DNA of 64,000 nucleotides, taken from contig NZ_JAIOAP010000004.1 in the NCBI RefSeq assembly GCF_021190915.1, positions 186,001 to 250,000 of the forward strand. Reading direction: 5' to 3'. This DNA is from Cohnella silvisoli. GTDB taxonomy: Bacteria > Bacillota > Bacilli > Paenibacillales > Paenibacillaceae. The notes beneath the pieces were generated by a model, which saw nothing but the letters and a program-made list of their open reading frames with translations, was not told the DNA's origin and did no database searches. The position numbers and the translations under genes are program-made. Positions 43,101-50,755 of this stretch are shown piece by piece; position 1 is the stretch's first letter; every line of letters begins with the position of its first letter.

Positions 43101-43151
43101 TCGGACCATTTCATCGCGTATTTCCAAGAAATATCAAATTGGGTGGGCTAG
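40116..43151 (+). CDS. sugar-sensor-like / PAS / GGDEF / EAL cyclic-di-GMP protein
   Basis: The 1011-aa protein starts with a LacI/PBP-like effector domain without its helix-turn-helix (IGVIAPHLDGEYYGRLLPF, later YAVTGFDDIHQAAANYPSL). A GAF-like stretch follows, then PAS (residues about 465-580, ending GSLTDITEKK), GGDEF with intact RLGGDEFIVL (660-664), and EAL. The EAL motif reads ETLLRW (Glu788); NLSALQFQ, LEITEY, IDDFGIGQSS and AEGVET are present. No RxxD inhibitory site precedes GGDEF. There is no membrane segment, so it would sense a cytoplasmic ligand. I chose GTG 40116 after GGCGGGGAG; ATG 40095 has no site. It would make or degrade c-di-GMP in response to a small molecule, perhaps a sugar. 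Confidence 0.88.
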   Translation: MAEGHRIGVIAPHLDGEYYGRLLPFIHQAVREKESQLFAIQVADDYLGITALEEPIAFGIVDAWILILPSASAAFLELLGQSEKPFVCVGFQSPFPQGHSVLIDNRVSMSKTVNHLIEHGHREIAFVGNLDQYDLYERYLGYRDALEQHGLPFEELRVINADDNLLESGILATEKLLQSGVSFTAVAAGSDLNALGVIDCLQSKGYSVPQDYAVTGFDDIHQAAANYPSLTTVRQPFEAMAKEAVRRVFDMLEGRQFNETEALIPAQFIVRSSCACAERTQFSSSDDFDNYMQSLSQLRTSLHKITVNNYKMTRGLIIATKEEKIHISNLFWNLCHWGCLALWEEDDKGQRHLVVRQVFSKNGDAVPPEGEKYQLDSFPPISYLPPSTRLGGEDIVILHPVKSDLQNWGYIALAGPLDPLNNFVANDLSRHSFTILAVALERELLFRQVRSIAEKLEIVARTTNDGIWDWDLETNKIEWNIRAHKILSGSKVELSDAPSSLIELVHPEDQSALRFAFMRPYEKDHPIQLELRIRGLDEQFIWVFLAGDIVWNAAGKAVRIIGSLTDITEKKANEARITQLAYQDALTGLPNRLLFKDQLQQAMEDRARDGEKLAVMMIDLDRFKIVNDTLGHQTGDLLLQRAAQGLRECVGELDIIARLGGDEFIVLLSRIDGVEDVACVADKMLRMLTKPFLLEGQEFFLSASIGACMYPSHGSDVDSLIKFADLAMYHTKENGGNRLGIYTEALSSKRVERFNMETGLRYAVERQELVLHFQPQVSLSTGKVYGAETLLRWHTPDGKIIQPDEFIPLAEETGLIIPIGQWVLEQACMECKRWINAGMPALVISVNLSALQFQQEHFPDIVRKVLKDTGIQPHNLCLEITEYTAVQNLEHSIRMLGELVDIGVKIAIDDFGIGQSSLLWLKKLPVHTVKIDPSFILNMIEDSDGDAIAKAVIEMSHSLGLSVTAEGVETEGQLMRLQQLQCDRIQGFYTGRPMSSDHFIAYFQEISNWVG

Positions 43152-43177
43152 CGTCGCAATAGGCAGATTGGTTCAAG

Positions 43178-43203
43178 GGCACCCTAGATTGGGTGTCTTT
43201 TCA
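43178..43203 (+). terminator. terminator after the GGDEF-EAL gene
   Basis: GGCACCC (43178-43184) pairs with GGGTGTC (43191-43197), with one G-U pair, then TTTTC. Confidence 0.65.
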
Positions 43204-43218
43204 TATGAAGGCTACATA

Positions 43219-43273
43219 TTTTACACTTTTTTTAGAATTGTTTTAGAGAGGCTTTACAGGTAGGAGTTACAAT
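43219..43273 (+). promoter_or_regulatory. four tandem 11-bp OmpR-type repeats and promoter
   Basis: TTTTACA (43219), TTTTAGA (43230), TTTTAGA (43241) and CTTTACA (43252) start exactly 11 bases apart. A TACAAT -10 begins at 43268, the same offset seen at the boxes near 12272, 12716 and 19628. It probably mediates autoregulation by the OmpR-type regulator of this operon. Confidence 0.55.
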
Positions 43274-43299
43274 AAATTCGGAAAGGAGAATGTCTGTTC

Positions 43300-44761
43300 A
43301 TGTCCATACGCAGGAAACTGTTGCTATCTTACGCGGCGATGATCATCATTCCGCTTATCTTGTTCGGAGTTTCGATTTTTTTAGCGTCTTCCTTATTCAT
43401 TAAAGATTTCACCGGCGGCAAGGCATCAAACACCCTCCCTGCCAAGGAGCATGCTCCGTTCGCGGCTTTCGGGCAATGGTTCGGAGGTCGGAATGAAATG
43501 ATATCCGGCATTAAGTATATCGCCAAGTATGACCCGCGCTTATTAAGCGATCCTGAGTTCATTAAGGAAGCGGATGCGCAGCTAGCGAAATTCAGCGCAA
43601 CGATTGTCGTTACGATCGGTGAACGGGTGGAGTATGCGTCCAGCAGCTTAGACCCCGGAGAAATCCCGCAAGCACAGAAACATGGCTACTCTGCGGAAGA
43701 AATTCCTTTTCAGCTTGAGAACGGGCAAAACGGTAAGTTGATTGTGGCCACCGACATGCAGCCGATTTACAACTTTGTGCGCAAGTTCATTCCGACGGTT
43801 TTGCTGGCCTTGCTCTGCGCGCTTATCTTAACGAATGGCGTTCTTACTTATGTCGTATCCAGAAGTATCATTAAACCGCTATATGCCCTGAAGAATGCCG
43901 CTGAGCAAATTAGGGAGGGCAATCTGGAGCATGGAGTCAATCTCGGGGGGCGGGGGCGTCACGATGAAATCGGGCAGCTAGGAGCGGTTTTCGAGGAAAT
44001 GCGCGTTCGGTTGAAGCAATCGATCGGAGTTCAGCTGCAGCTCGAGGAAAACCGTAAAGAACTGCTGGCGAACATCTCCCATGACCTCAAAACCCCGATT
44101 ACGGCTATCCAAGGCTGCGTGGAATGCTTGCAGGACGGCGTGGCGGATTCCGATGAGAAGCGAGCTAAGTATGCGGGCATGATCGCCAAGAAGGCGTCCG
44201 ACATGGATCGGTTAATCGACGAGCTTTTCCTGTATTCCACGTTGGATATGAAAAAACAGCCTTTCCACTACGAAGTCATCGAGTTGGAGGACTACTTGGG
44301 GCAAACGATAGAGGAACTGAGGATCGACCCAAGATTGAGCGGGGTTGAAATTGACTACGGAGAGCGAGATTAACGACGGTCCGATATGGCTAGAGGCGGA
44401 TCGCAAGAAGCTGCATCGTGCCATCTCGAACGTCATCGATAACAGCCTCAAGCATATGGACAAAAAGGAGAGGAAGCTGGAGATAGGCTTGCGGGTCGAA
44501 GGAGAAGGGGTCGAAATTCGGATTTCCGATAATGGACCGGGCATTCCTCCGGATGCACTGCCCTTCGTGTTCGAGCGATTTTACAGGGCGGAGCCGTCTC
44601 GCAATTCCAATACCGGAGGAAGCGGATTGGGTCTGGCTATCGTTAAGCAAATCATCGAGGAACATGGCGGAACGGTTACCGTGAAGAGCACGCAAGGGCA
44701 GGGCACCCATATTTATTTTAAGCTGCCTAAGATGACGAGCCGGAAAGGAGAGACGACATGA
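43300..44761 (+). pseudogene. sensor histidine kinase split by a one-base frameshift
   Basis: Two frames together encode one kinase of about 486 aa. Frame 1 (43300-44373) has two membrane helices (about residues 9-30 and 160-182), an extracellular domain of about 130 aa, HAMP (SRSIIKPLYALKNAAEQIRE) and HisKA with NISHDLKTPITAIQG (His261). It ends YGERD-stop. The +1 frame resumes at once with INDGPIWLEADRKKLHRAIS, then NVIDNSLKHMD, DNGPGIPPD and GGSGLGLAIVKQII. One extra base around 44363-44368 explains the break. It is either a natural knock-out or a sequencing error; no slippery heptamer is seen. Its end overlaps the response-regulator start (ATGA), so the operon structure is intact. Confidence 0.85.
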
Positions 44762-45447
44762 AGCGTATTCTCATCATTGAAGATGACCCTATCATCGCGG
44801 AAGTGCAGAAGGACTACATGCAAGCGAGCGGCTATTCGGTGGACGTGGCGGAACGGGGGGATATCGGTTTGGAAATGGCTCTCCGGGAGAGCTACGACCT
44901 GATCCTGCTTGACCTTATGCTTCCGCACACGGACGGTTACGAAATATGCCGGCTAGTTCGTCAAGCGAGTAACGTGCCCATTCTCATCGTGTCGGCGAAG
45001 AAAGAAGAAGTGGACAAAATCCGCGGATTCGGATTGGGTGCCGACGATTATATTCTCAAGCCGTTCAGCTTGGGCGAGCTCGTGGCTAGGGTGAAGGCGC
45101 ATTTGGCGAGGTTCGAGCGGCTAGTCGGAAGCGGGGAGTGGCGCAAGGACGAGATCCAGCTTCATGGAATTCGCATCGATAAAAAGTCCCGGAGGGTATA
45201 CGTGAACGACGTGGAGGTGGCTTTCACCGCCAAGGAATATGAGCTTCTGCTCTTTCTCGTTTCGCATCCCAATCAGGCGTTCAGCAAAGAGGATTTGTTC
45301 GAGAGGGTGTGGGGATTGGATGCGCTAGGCGACCATGCCACGGTAACCGTGCATATAAGCAAGCTGAGGGAGAAAATCGAGCGAGACCCCGCCTACCCGC
45401 GTAACATCGAGACAATATGGGGCGTCGGTTACCGTTTTAACCTATGA
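44758..45447 (+). CDS. OmpR-family response regulator
   Basis: The 229-aa regulator has acidic residues Glu8-Asp9-Asp10, phospho-acceptor Asp52 (LILLDLMLPHTDGYE), and Lys near 101 (YILKPFSLGEL). A winged-helix domain ends IETIWGVGYRFNL. It overlaps the kinase gene by four bases and the next gene likewise. It is the partner of the frameshifted kinase and probably binds the four 11-bp repeats at 43219-43258. With the kinase broken, it may be unphosphorylated or driven by another kinase. Confidence 0.95.
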   Translation: MKRILIIEDDPIIAEVQKDYMQASGYSVDVAERGDIGLEMALRESYDLILLDLMLPHTDGYEICRLVRQASNVPILIVSAKKEEVDKIRGFGLGADDYILKPFSLGELVARVKAHLARFERLVGSGEWRKDEIQLHGIRIDKKSRRVYVNDVEVAFTAKEYELLLFLVSHPNQAFSKEDLFERVWGLDALGDHATVTVHISKLREKIERDPAYPRNIETIWGVGYRFNL

Positions 45448-45956
45448 AGAAGCTGGAGGTGAAGTCTAGGAGAGTGCTGCTGACGCTTCATCTGCTGTTC
45501 GTTGCTATCCTATTCGGCGTACATGTCGTGCTCATTACGGTTAGTTTGACGGCAGCCGTAACCTCTGATGAATCGGTTCTTAAAGCCTGCTATACTGTGA
45601 TGCATTTGTTGGCTGCGACTAGCATAAGAGCCTCGACGATCGGCACTGTAGTGACGGGAATCTTGTTATCGGTATTTACCTCGTGGGGATTGTTTCGCTT
45701 TTATTGGATTATCGCTAAGGAAATTTTGACCTTGTTATGCATGGTCATCGGGCTCGTCGGGATTTATGATTGGACGCTCAAGGGGGTAAGGGTGACGGAT
45801 AGCTTCGGTATGCTGGCGCGGAGCAGCCCGGATTTCACGGCAAACCAAGCTTTTCTGTTCACGGGGGTTGTTCTCCAACTCCTCTCTATGGTGGCCATGT
45901 ACGCGATTTCGGTATGGAAGCCTTGGGGGAAGGTAAGCAGGTTTGGCGGGTTCTAG
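45444..45956 (+). CDS. four-helix membrane protein
   Basis: The 170-aa product starts at ATG 45444, overlapping the regulator stop (ATGA), and so belongs to the kinase/regulator operon. Four hydrophobic helices are clear (about residues 10-38, 60-82, 88-108 and 135-158). The first and second carry conserved-looking histidines (TLHLLFVAIL, VMHLLAA). The layout recalls DUF2269-like membrane proteins, but I am not sure of the family. It may be the effector or target of the two-component system. Confidence 0.75.
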   Translation: MKKLEVKSRRVLLTLHLLFVAILFGVHVVLITVSLTAAVTSDESVLKACYTVMHLLAATSIRASTIGTVVTGILLSVFTSWGLFRFYWIIAKEILTLLCMVIGLVGIYDWTLKGVRVTDSFGMLARSSPDFTANQAFLFTGVVLQLLSMVAMYAISVWKPWGKVSRFGGF

Positions 45957-45966
45957 GTAGGAATTT

Positions 45967-46012
45967 CCGAACTCCTTCGCAGCGATTAGGCTGTTCGGGA
46001 GTCGGTTTTTGA
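45967..46012 (+). terminator. terminator after the two-component operon
   Basis: CCGAACTCC (45967-45975) pairs with GGGAGTCGG (45997-46005) with a bulge, then TTTTTGAT. Confidence 0.6.
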
Positions 46013-46039
46013 TCTTGTTGGACATTTTCCAACTAAGTT

Positions 46040-46276
46040 TCAGTCCGTTATAAAACCAGCCGGCGTCCCGATGTTAGGGAAACCCGAGGCTAAGATGAAT
46101 ATCCCGATGATGATGGCGATAATCCCGCCTATTCGGGCCGTTATAAGCGCGGCTTGGCTCGGTTCGGCATTCTTGTACTGCCAGCCGTATTTCATAAACC
46201 ATGACGCTCTCGGAAACAGCACATTCAGTACCCCGATCAGGATGAACATAATAGGCACGAGCTTAAATAAAAACAA
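46040..46276 (-). CDS. DUF6199-like small membrane protein, 78 aa
   Basis: Two membrane helices surround a conserved-looking segment: FPRASWFMKYGWQYKNAEPS, then ARIGGIIAIIIGIFIL. The pattern 'FP...W...GW..K.AEPS....R.GG' fits DUF6199. The start is TTG 46276, because GGAGGTG lies just upstream on that strand; the in-frame ATG at 46306 has none. Function is unknown. Confidence 0.7.
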   Translation of the reverse strand: MFLFKLVPIMFILIGVLNVLFPRASWFMKYGWQYKNAEPSQAALITARIGGIIAIIIGIFILASGFPNIGTPAGFITD

Positions 46277-46341
46277 ATGAACACCTCCACGGATCAATAA
46301 AACCATTTACGTATCCCGCCAAATTCCGTTTCAGTTCAAGC

Positions 46342-46728
46342 TTAAGCGACCGGTACTTCGCTCGTCAGCGCATGTACGTTGCGGTCCGGGTCGTAGAAGA
46401 AGGCCATCCATACGGTAAACCCGTTGAACTCGGCTATTTTGTGCGGGGGGCTGACGAAATCGACGCCGCTGGCAAGCAGGCTCTGATGGGCTTGTTCAAT
46501 GTTCTCCACGCGAAAATAGACGATGGAGCTGGGATGATCGAACTCGGGTTTTTCCGGTATACTTAACAGCAGGCGAATTCCGTTGCAATCAAGCAAGGCC
46601 ATGTTGGATTGCGAGAATAGAAGCGGAAGCCCTAAAGTCTCGTTGTAAAATGAAACGGATGCCGCGACATCGTGAACGCGAATGGATAGTTGGGTAATGC
46701 CTTGGATGGAAACGGGTGTGTTAGACAA
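46342..46728 (-). CDS. VOC (glyoxalase/bleomycin-resistance) family protein
   Basis: The 128-aa protein has the paired beta-alpha-beta-beta-beta modules of the VOC superfamily: ITQLSIRVHDVAASVSFYNE, TLGLPLLF, DFVSPPHKIAEFNGFTVWMA and FFYDPDRNVHAL. Candidate metal ligands are a Glu near 75-80 and His in the last strand, but the substrate cannot be told. ATG 46728 follows AGGAGGAATTTTC on its strand. It stands alone between the DUF6199 gene and a divergent Dph6-like gene. Confidence 0.88.
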   Translation of the reverse strand: MSNTPVSIQGITQLSIRVHDVAASVSFYNETLGLPLLFSQSNMALLDCNGIRLLLSIPEKPEFDHPSSIVYFRVENIEQAHQSLLASGVDFVSPPHKIAEFNGFTVWMAFFYDPDRNVHALTSEVPVA

Positions 46729-46818
46729 GAAAATTCCTCCTCAATGAGTGGTTAATACACGGTTTCGACGCACGGGGTGGTTTTCCTTTTAATCGGTGCA
46801 TAGTGGGAGTTGGGAATC

Positions 46819-47502
46819 GTGACAGGAAGTACTGTAAACAGCAAGGTGGCACTGTCGTGGAGCGGGGGCAAGGACAGCTGTATGACGCTGGACAGGCTTG
46901 TTCGAGCAGGGTACGAGGTTGTTTGCTTACTGACGACGGTGCCGCAGGAAATCGGGCGAACGTTCGGACACGGAGAGAAACTGGAACTGATTCGGGCGCA
47001 GGCAGAGGCGTTGTCCTTGCCGTTGGAGTTCATAGCTTGTACCTTCGAGACGTATACGGATGATTACATAAGCGCGCTCCAAGGATTCAAAGACCAGTAC
47101 GGATTGGAGGCGATCGCATTCGGGGATTTGTTTCTCGAGGAGCACAAGGAGTGGGGGACCGGGGTGGCTGAGGCCGTAGGAGTTGAGGCGCTTTATCCGC
47201 TTTGGATGAAACCGGACGGAACCCGCGATGCGCTGAAAACGTTCGTTGACTCCGGATTTAAGGCCGTTGTTATCCGCGTTAGCGATCGTGCTCTCTCGGA
47301 AGAGTGGCTCGGCAGGGAGGTTGACCAGGCCTTTTACGACGATATTGTACGGGAACGACAGGTTTGCCCAATGGGGGAAGGCGGGGAATATCACACCTTC
47401 GTATACGATGGACCGCTGTTCAAGCATCCCGTATCGTTCGAGAAGGGGGAGATACTCCAACTTGAGACGACCAAAAGGTTGGAGCTCGCGTTGTATCCAT
47501 GA
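46819..47502 (+). CDS. Dph6/MJ0570-like ATP-pyrophosphatase (diphthine-ammonia ligase family)
   Basis: The 227-aa protein has the PP-loop SWSGGKDSC near the N-terminus, AFGDLFLEEHKEWGTGVAE in the middle and the family ending GEGGEYHTFVYDGPLF. In archaea and eukaryotes the family amidates diphthine on elongation factor 2. Bacteria lack diphthamide, so the bacterial role is unknown and the name should be used with care. The start is GTG 46819, nine bases after GGGAG; TTG 46810 overlaps that site. It converges with the YafY gene. Confidence 0.88.
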   Translation: MTGSTVNSKVALSWSGGKDSCMTLDRLVRAGYEVVCLLTTVPQEIGRTFGHGEKLELIRAQAEALSLPLEFIACTFETYTDDYISALQGFKDQYGLEAIAFGDLFLEEHKEWGTGVAEAVGVEALYPLWMKPDGTRDALKTFVDSGFKAVVIRVSDRALSEEWLGREVDQAFYDDIVRERQVCPMGEGGEYHTFVYDGPLFKHPVSFEKGEILQLETTKRLELALYP

Positions 47503-47516
47503 TATACACTGTATCC

Positions 47517-48488
47517 CTACTCGCTTTCGCTCCCGTACAGCGAAACCACCGCTTTGCTTTCTTCATACACGCTATGGCACAGTAGCGCGGGAGAGAGAGC
47601 TTGCACATGCCGCCCATAGCCAAGGATGATCTCGCATGCGGATTCCAACGTATTGAATTCCACGTCGGCCTTCACCCATCCCTCATCGTCTACTTTTTCG
47701 CTAGTTAGAACGGTCACATACCTTTCCTGGCTGAATCTGCTCCAACGTGCCGAAGCTACTTTTACGCTCGCGGGAAAACGGGGGAGATTCGATTTGAAGT
47801 TTTTCGTCGATTGCTCCCAGTAAGCGGCAAGGTCGAAGCCGCCAGGGCGGGAAAATGTTTCTTCGAGCATAGAGGCATTCTTTAATCGAGAGATCCGGTA
47901 AGTGCGGATCTCTTCTTCCGTTTGGGCGATCAAATACCAGATGCTTTGTTTGGCGACAAGTCCGAGCGGGCAGACGAAACGTTCTGTTTCCGAGACGGAA
48001 TCCCAACTGCGATAGACAATCTTCAACTTCCGCTGCGCCCATATCGCTTCTTGAACAATGGGTAAACAAGGCATTTCAGAGTGGATGGAGGAATGCCAGC
48101 CGGCGCCATCGACGTGGATGAGTTCCCTTACGGTTTCCGTTTCTCGTTGAACGGTCAACGGAAGAGCAGAGAACAGCTTGCGGAACGCCGTCTGTACTTG
48201 GTCTTGCAGTCCGAGGTCTCTCACGACGCTGGAAGAGTGCAGGAGCAGCAAGGAGCGAATTTCATCCGTTGTCATCCCGGTCATCTGATTGCGGTAACCT
48301 TCCGACAGAGCCCAGCCTCCCTTGGGGCCTCGTTCCGCATAGACGGGAATCCCGGCTACGCTAAGCGCCTCCATATCGCGGTGAATCGTCCGTTCGGACA
48401 CCTCAAGCTGAACCGCCAATTCCCGCGAAGACAGCTGCCCGTGGGTTTGCAGCAAAGACATAATCATAAGAAGCCTATCCGCTCTCAT
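47517..48488 (-). CDS. YafY-type HTH/WYL transcriptional regulator
   Basis: The 323-aa regulator has a DeoR-like N-terminal winged helix (SSRELAVQLEVSERTIHRDM, then EALSVAGIPVYAERGPKGGW). A WYL effector domain follows, with KLKIVYRSW and a modified WYL motif SIWYLIAQ, then IRTYRISRLKNA. The start ATG 48488 follows GGAGGAGTTGCATTA on its strand. It is divergent from the SDR gene, and a 17-bp palindrome lies between them. Control of the SDR gene and itself is the likely role; WYL domains often sense nucleic acid or small ligands. Confidence 0.9.
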   Translation of the reverse strand: MRADRLLMIMSLLQTHGQLSSRELAVQLEVSERTIHRDMEALSVAGIPVYAERGPKGGWALSEGYRNQMTGMTTDEIRSLLLLHSSSVVRDLGLQDQVQTAFRKLFSALPLTVQRETETVRELIHVDGAGWHSSIHSEMPCLPIVQEAIWAQRKLKIVYRSWDSVSETERFVCPLGLVAKQSIWYLIAQTEEEIRTYRISRLKNASMLEETFSRPGGFDLAAYWEQSTKNFKSNLPRFPASVKVASARWSRFSQERYVTVLTSEKVDDEGWVKADVEFNTLESACEIILGYGRHVQALSPALLCHSVYEESKAVVSLYGSESE

Positions 48489-48537
48489 TAATGCAACTCC
48501 TCCGGTCCTTTGGTTGTTTCTAGTATACCATCTATAT

Positions 48538-48554
48538 ATGACAGAGGCTGTCAT
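48538..48554. promoter_or_regulatory. palindromic operator between YafY regulator and SDR genes
   Basis: ATGACAG-AGG-CTGTCAT is a perfect 7-bp inverted repeat with a 3-bp spacer. It lies between divergent promoters: TATACT for the SDR gene at 48565-48570, and a TATACT on the other strand at 48522-48527. The YafY regulator is the expected binder. Confidence 0.65.
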
Positions 48555-48614
48555 CTATCGGGATTATACTTAAGAAGTAAAGGACATACAGAAACAGAGG
48601 AGGCGTTTCTTTTA

Positions 48615-49484
48615 ATGAAACCATTAGAGGGCAAAGTGGCGGTTGTAGCCGGAGCGACGAGAGGCGCGGGGCGGGCGATAGCAATGATGCTTGGGGCGGC
48701 AGGCGCAACGGTATACGGGACAGGACGCAGCGTTAGGGGTAATCCATCCGACATAGGTCGGAATGAAACGATCGAAGAGACGGCGGAGCTTGTGAGCCAG
48801 CAAGGCGGTAAGGGCATCCCAGTGCAAGTCGATCATACGGTCGAAGAGCAAGTAAAGGCTTTATTCGAGAGGGTCAAGGTAGAACAAGACGGCAAGCTGG
48901 ACATTCTCGTCAATGACGTATGGGGCGGCGAAACGTTGACGGAGTGGGGAACCCCGTTCTGGGAAGGGTCGTTAAGCAATGCGCTGCTCATGCAACGGCG
49001 AGCCGTTCATTCCCATATGATTACGAGTTATTACGGAGCTCCGCTCCTTGTTAAGAGGGGCGAAGGCTTAATCGTGGAAATTACGGACGGATACGACTAT
49101 CGATACCGCGGCAACTTACCCTACAGCTTGGCCAAAATCTCGGTTATCCACCTGGCCGAAGCGCTGGCGGCGGAGCTGCGTCCGCATGGAGTGGCTGCGG
49201 TAGCGGTAACGCCCGGCTTTCTGCGGTCGGAGCAAATGCTGGATCATTTCGGCGTTACGGAGGACAACTGGCGGGATGCGGCAGACAAGGACCCTCACTT
49301 CTTGGAGTCGGAAACGCCCTTCTTCGTTGCCCGAGGGCTGGCGGCATTGGCTGCGGATCCGGATCTCTTGGGCAAATCGGGGAAAACTTTTACCTCTTGG
49401 GGTTTATCCGACGATTATGGCATTGTCGATGTCGATGGCCGGCGTCCTCACTGGGGACGGTATGCCGAGAAACAGGGATTCTAA
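48615..49484 (+). CDS. short-chain dehydrogenase/reductase
   Basis: The 289-aa oxidoreductase has the cofactor motif AGATRGAGRAIA (Gly-x3-Gly-x-Gly) and TGRSV, whose Arg favours NADP(H). The catalytic Tyr170-x3-Lys174 is in NLPYSLAKISV, and NDVWGG takes the place of the usual NNAG. Such long SDRs with NDVWGG form a known group of uncharacterised reductases. ATG 48615 follows GAGGAGG at 11 bases. It is probably derepressed by the divergent YafY regulator when an unknown inducer is present, and it converges with the MFS gene. Confidence 0.9.
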   Translation: MKPLEGKVAVVAGATRGAGRAIAMMLGAAGATVYGTGRSVRGNPSDIGRNETIEETAELVSQQGGKGIPVQVDHTVEEQVKALFERVKVEQDGKLDILVNDVWGGETLTEWGTPFWEGSLSNALLMQRRAVHSHMITSYYGAPLLVKRGEGLIVEITDGYDYRYRGNLPYSLAKISVIHLAEALAAELRPHGVAAVAVTPGFLRSEQMLDHFGVTEDNWRDAADKDPHFLESETPFFVARGLAALAADPDLLGKSGKTFTSWGLSDDYGIVDVDGRRPHWGRYAEKQGF

Positions 49485-49489
49485 CAAGG

Positions 49490-50728
49490 TTAGTTGGGCA
49501 GACTTCCCCGCTTTCGCAAGTAGAAGTGCAGCCATATAAATCCTAGCGAGACGATTACCGCGAAGAACGCATCGAGCGCGATGTGAAGCTGATAATTTCC
49601 GAGCGCGTCGAATAATATCCCGGCAAGCAACGCAGCGATGACCCCTCCTCCTTGATGGAAAAGGAGGAGAAATCCGGTCTGGGTCGCGGAGCCTTTGGTT
49701 GTTTCCTGCGCAAGCAGCAGGCTCCCGGGAACCGTCGTGTTATAGGCAGCGCCGAACAATACGGAGAATAATACCGGCGTTGCATCCAAATGCAGAAACA
49801 GGAAGCCAAACCCGATCGTCCGGATGCCATATAGCATAGCGAGCGCAAGGGCGCGCGGAATTTTATCGAGCATATATCCGAATACGAAAGAACCCGCAAC
49901 CTCCATGAGACCGAGCAAGCTGACGGCTAACGCGATTTGCGAGGAGGAAACGTGCGCATGCTGATGGATGGCGACCATGTTCATCTCAACGGTGCCCATA
50001 TGGAATCCGCAAGCAAACAGCGCCATTATGATGATGGGCATGACCGGGGTAGAGATAGCCATAGATAATTGGTGTTTCAAATTTTGCCAGCGGTTGCGTT
50101 CTTTCTTCTCTACGGTTAATGTGACGTCATCAGACACGGAGTCGGTCTTATCGGCAGGGCCATTGCGCATGAAAGCCGTTGTAAGCGGGACGACGAGACC
50201 GAAGCTGAGCAAGGAGCTAAGCAGAAAGGCGACATTCCATGTCAAGCCTTCGGCTTGAATGAATAGAGGTGTCACTAGCGCTAACCCTAACGGGGAAGCG
50301 CTGTTCAGTATGGTTAAAGCCATGCCGCGGCGGCGTTTGAACCAATGCACGACCAGCGTGAAGGAGGTTGTGGCCCCAAGGCCGATCAAGCCGGATAACA
50401 AACCGAAGGCGAGGAAGAAGGTGACCGGGTTCGGAAAAAGATATACGAGCAAGGAGCCGATAGCTCCGATGATTACGCTGGTGATTAAGATTAACTTAGC
50501 GCCGTATTTATCGACCAGGTAGCCGCCGATAGGGGCTGAGATCGCCGCTATGAGCAGGTTCGACGACCAGGCGACGGAGATGAAACTGCGGCCGACTTCG
50601 AAATCTTCGGCAATGGTCGCTTGATAATAAGCCATGACGAAGCGGGATAAGGCGCCAATGCAACCGATGATCCAGAGAATGCCAAGCAGTCCCCATGCAT
50701 ATTTTCTTTCGCCGAACCACATCCGCAT
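49490..50728 (-). CDS. MFS transporter
   Basis: The 412-aa protein has twelve predicted membrane helices and the MFS loop motif between helices 2 and 3 (GGYLVDKYGAKLIL) and again between helices 8 and 9 (GYMLDKIPRALAL). The central loop, SDDVTLTVEKKERNRW, separates the halves. The pattern resembles monocarboxylate/oxalate-formate type transporters. I chose the start at 50728, since GAGAGGCAGGAA precedes it and TATAAT on this strand (50765-50760) lies inside the longer frame from 50830. An inverted repeat overlaps this -10. The substrate is unknown. Confidence 0.85.
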   Translation of the reverse strand: MRMWFGERKYAWGLLGILWIIGCIGALSRFVMAYYQATIAEDFEVGRSFISVAWSSNLLIAAISAPIGGYLVDKYGAKLILITSVIIGAIGSLLVYLFPNPVTFFLAFGLLSGLIGLGATTSFTLVVHWFKRRRGMALTILNSASPLGLALVTPLFIQAEGLTWNVAFLLSSLLSFGLVVPLTTAFMRNGPADKTDSVSDDVTLTVEKKERNRWQNLKHQLSMAISTPVMPIIIMALFACGFHMGTVEMNMVAIHQHAHVSSSQIALAVSLLGLMEVAGSFVFGYMLDKIPRALALAMLYGIRTIGFGFLFLHLDATPVLFSVLFGAAYNTTVPGSLLLAQETTKGSATQTGFLLLFHQGGGVIAALLAGILFDALGNYQLHIALDAFFAVIVSLGFIWLHFYLRKRGSLPN

Positions 50729-50755
50729 TTCCTGCCTCTCGCAAACAAGAATAGA

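Noticed and set aside
44345..44375. Programmed frameshift in the histidine kinase
   Set aside because: No slippery heptamer or Shine-Dalgarno-like stimulator is present near the shift.
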